A DNA stretch of 64,000 bases, taken from contig CP085710.1 in assembly GCA_023823795.1 (NCBI GenBank), forward strand, positions 1,266,001 to 1,330,000, in the 5' to 3' direction. The notes beneath the pieces were generated by a model that saw only the letters and a program-made list of their open reading frames with translations, was not told the origin of the DNA and made no database searches. This document shows, piece after piece, positions 63,026 through 64,000 of the stretch. Numbering within the stretch: position 1 is the stretch's first letter; every line of letters begins with the position of its first letter. The translations under genes and the position numbers were made by a program. Source of the stretch: Bacillus sp. F19 (lineage in GTDB: Bacteria; Bacillota; Bacilli; Bacillales; Bacillaceae).

Positions 63026-63153
63026 TAGTGAACATATCCGTTTCAGATAAAAACAAGCTGCGAACACGTTCACTGTTACCCTAATTTTTATTAAAAATCG
63101 GACGCGTTTCTCTAACAGAGGGTACTGCAAAATGAATACATTTTATGGAAAAG

Positions 63154-63176
63154 ACGCCTGTTTGGCGTTTTTTTTG
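63154..63176 (+). terminator. short terminator
   Basis: ACGCC (63154-63158) and GGCGT (63164-63168) form a 5-bp stem around TGTTT, followed by eight T. Confidence 0.6.
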
Positions 63177-63219
63177 TTAAAATAAAGGTATATATTACTA
63201 ATTTTAGGAGCTAACTAGT

Positions 63220-64000
63220 ATGTTAAAAAACCATAAACAAACTTCGCTTTCTTTTCATTCAGAATTGTATTCTTTAGTACCTGAGAATCACTTACTTAAA
63301 AGAATTCATGCTAATGTAGACTTTTCATTTATTAATGATTTAGTAAAGGACTCTTATTGTATATTTTATGGTAGACCTGCAAATGAGCCTGAATTGTTAT
63401 TTCGCCTACTATTCCTTCAATTTTTGTATAATTTATCAGATGAAAGAGTAATAGAAGATTCTCAATATAATCTAGCTTATAAATGGTTTTTAGGATTAAA
63501 CCCTGAAGATGTTCTACCTGATCCTTCTCAACTGAGTCGATTTCGCCGTCATCGTTTAGGCGTTAGTCAAATAGAAAAAGTATTGGAGCATATTGTAAAG
63601 CAGTGTGTTGAAAAGGGATTAATACAATCTAAGGCCTTAATTATTGATTCTACTCATTCATTGGCAAACTCTGTGAAAGATAAGCCATTAGATGTTCTTA
63701 AAAAAGCCTCTAACCGGCTCTTAAAGGGGATAAAAAAACAGTACAGCCTCTTATATGAAAAGCTCCCAAGGTTCCCTAAACTAGAAGGGACTGATGAAGA
63801 AAAATCCAAACAACTTCTTCATTATTTATCAGAATTAACAGATCAATTGGAGGAACAGATTCCAAATGTAGCAGGAAATTTAAAGGAGAAATTAGAAATT
63901 GCCAAGCAGATCGTAAAAGATGAACGACTTTTAACGAACAAAGGAATACAATCTGCAGTAGACCCTGATGCCCGATTTGGACGTAAATCAAATTCCAAAT
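63220..64000 (+). CDS. IS1182-type transposase, truncated by the window end
   Basis: An open frame of 260 codons starting at the ATG at 63220 (TTAGGAG 9 bases upstream) and running off the right edge. The N-terminal DUF772-like region reads ENHLLKRIHANVDFSFINDL, RLLFLQFLYNLSDERVIEDS and YKWFLGLNP; LPDPSQLSRFRRHRL follows. The first catalytic Asp is in ALIIDSTHSLAN, and DPDARFGRKS is the usual block before the second. The region 63040-63200 may include the left end of the element, but the right end is outside. Confidence 0.9.
   Translation, partial: MLKNHKQTSLSFHSELYSLVPENHLLKRIHANVDFSFINDLVKDSYCIFYGRPANEPELLFRLLFLQFLYNLSDERVIEDSQYNLAYKWFLGLNPEDVLPDPSQLSRFRRHRLGVSQIEKVLEHIVKQCVEKGLIQSKALIIDSTHSLANSVKDKPLDVLKKASNRLLKGIKKQYSLLYEKLPRFPKLEGTDEEKSKQLLHYLSELTDQLEEQIPNVAGNLKEKLEIAKQIVKDERLLTNKGIQSAVDPDARFGRKSNSK

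Overview
The window looks like the chromosome of a spore-forming, low-GC Gram-positive bacterium of the Bacillaceae. Supporting signs are a spore-coat rhamnose set (spsIJKL order), SpsB-like proteins, a phosphoesterase-tatA-tatC operon, a T-box proBA operon, a ytcD/ytbD/ytbE divergon, AAGGAGG ribosome binding sites and frequent TTG/GTG starts. No species can be named from the sequence alone.

Left end (1-10.4 kb): a scarred mobile region. It holds a small coiled-coil gene, short gene remnants, the 3' half of a tRNA gene that looks like an attachment site, a truncated tyrosine integrase, a very large secreted Vpr-like subtilase with a dockerin-like tail, a complete second integrase, and an IS3-family element whose orfA is broken. 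Next to it is a compact copper-resistance operon (10.5-14.9 kb): csoR, copZ, copA, a His-rich exported protein and a thioredoxin-like ferredoxin, with CsoR-type operators.

Middle (15-37 kb): small unknown proteins, a TPR protein, a block of twelve 52-bp tandem repeats between two gene remnants, patB and cutC. Then come a Tat-exported metallophosphoesterase with its own tatA and tatC, a DeoR regulator followed by a broken PHP phosphoesterase gene, and a hexuronate block (LacI regulator with three identical palindromic operators, uxaC, uxuA, uxuB). A peptidase S66, a stand-alone HemD-like protein and proBA behind a proline T-box complete this part.

Right (37.5-58.4 kb): a surface or spore-coat glycan island. 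Two tandem paralogous small proteins with TTG starts precede spsIJKL (dTDP-rhamnose). A convergent minus-strand set follows (glycosyltransferase, NeuD-like acetyltransferase, CapD-like 4,6-dehydratase that seems to start at ATT). A 12-gene plus-strand operon (aminotransferase, NeuB, NeuC, NeuA, two SDRs, three Gfo/Idh proteins, two SpsB-like paralogues, one further transferase) then runs with overlapping or tightly spaced genes. Together the enzymes fit synthesis of a CMP-activated nonulosonic acid, most likely of the legionaminic type, and its assembly with rhamnose into a glycan.

Right end (58.5-64 kb): an OsmC protein, a nucleoside hydrolase, a decayed DUF805 gene, the HxlR/MFS/aldo-keto reductase divergon, and an IS1182-type transposase that runs off the window.
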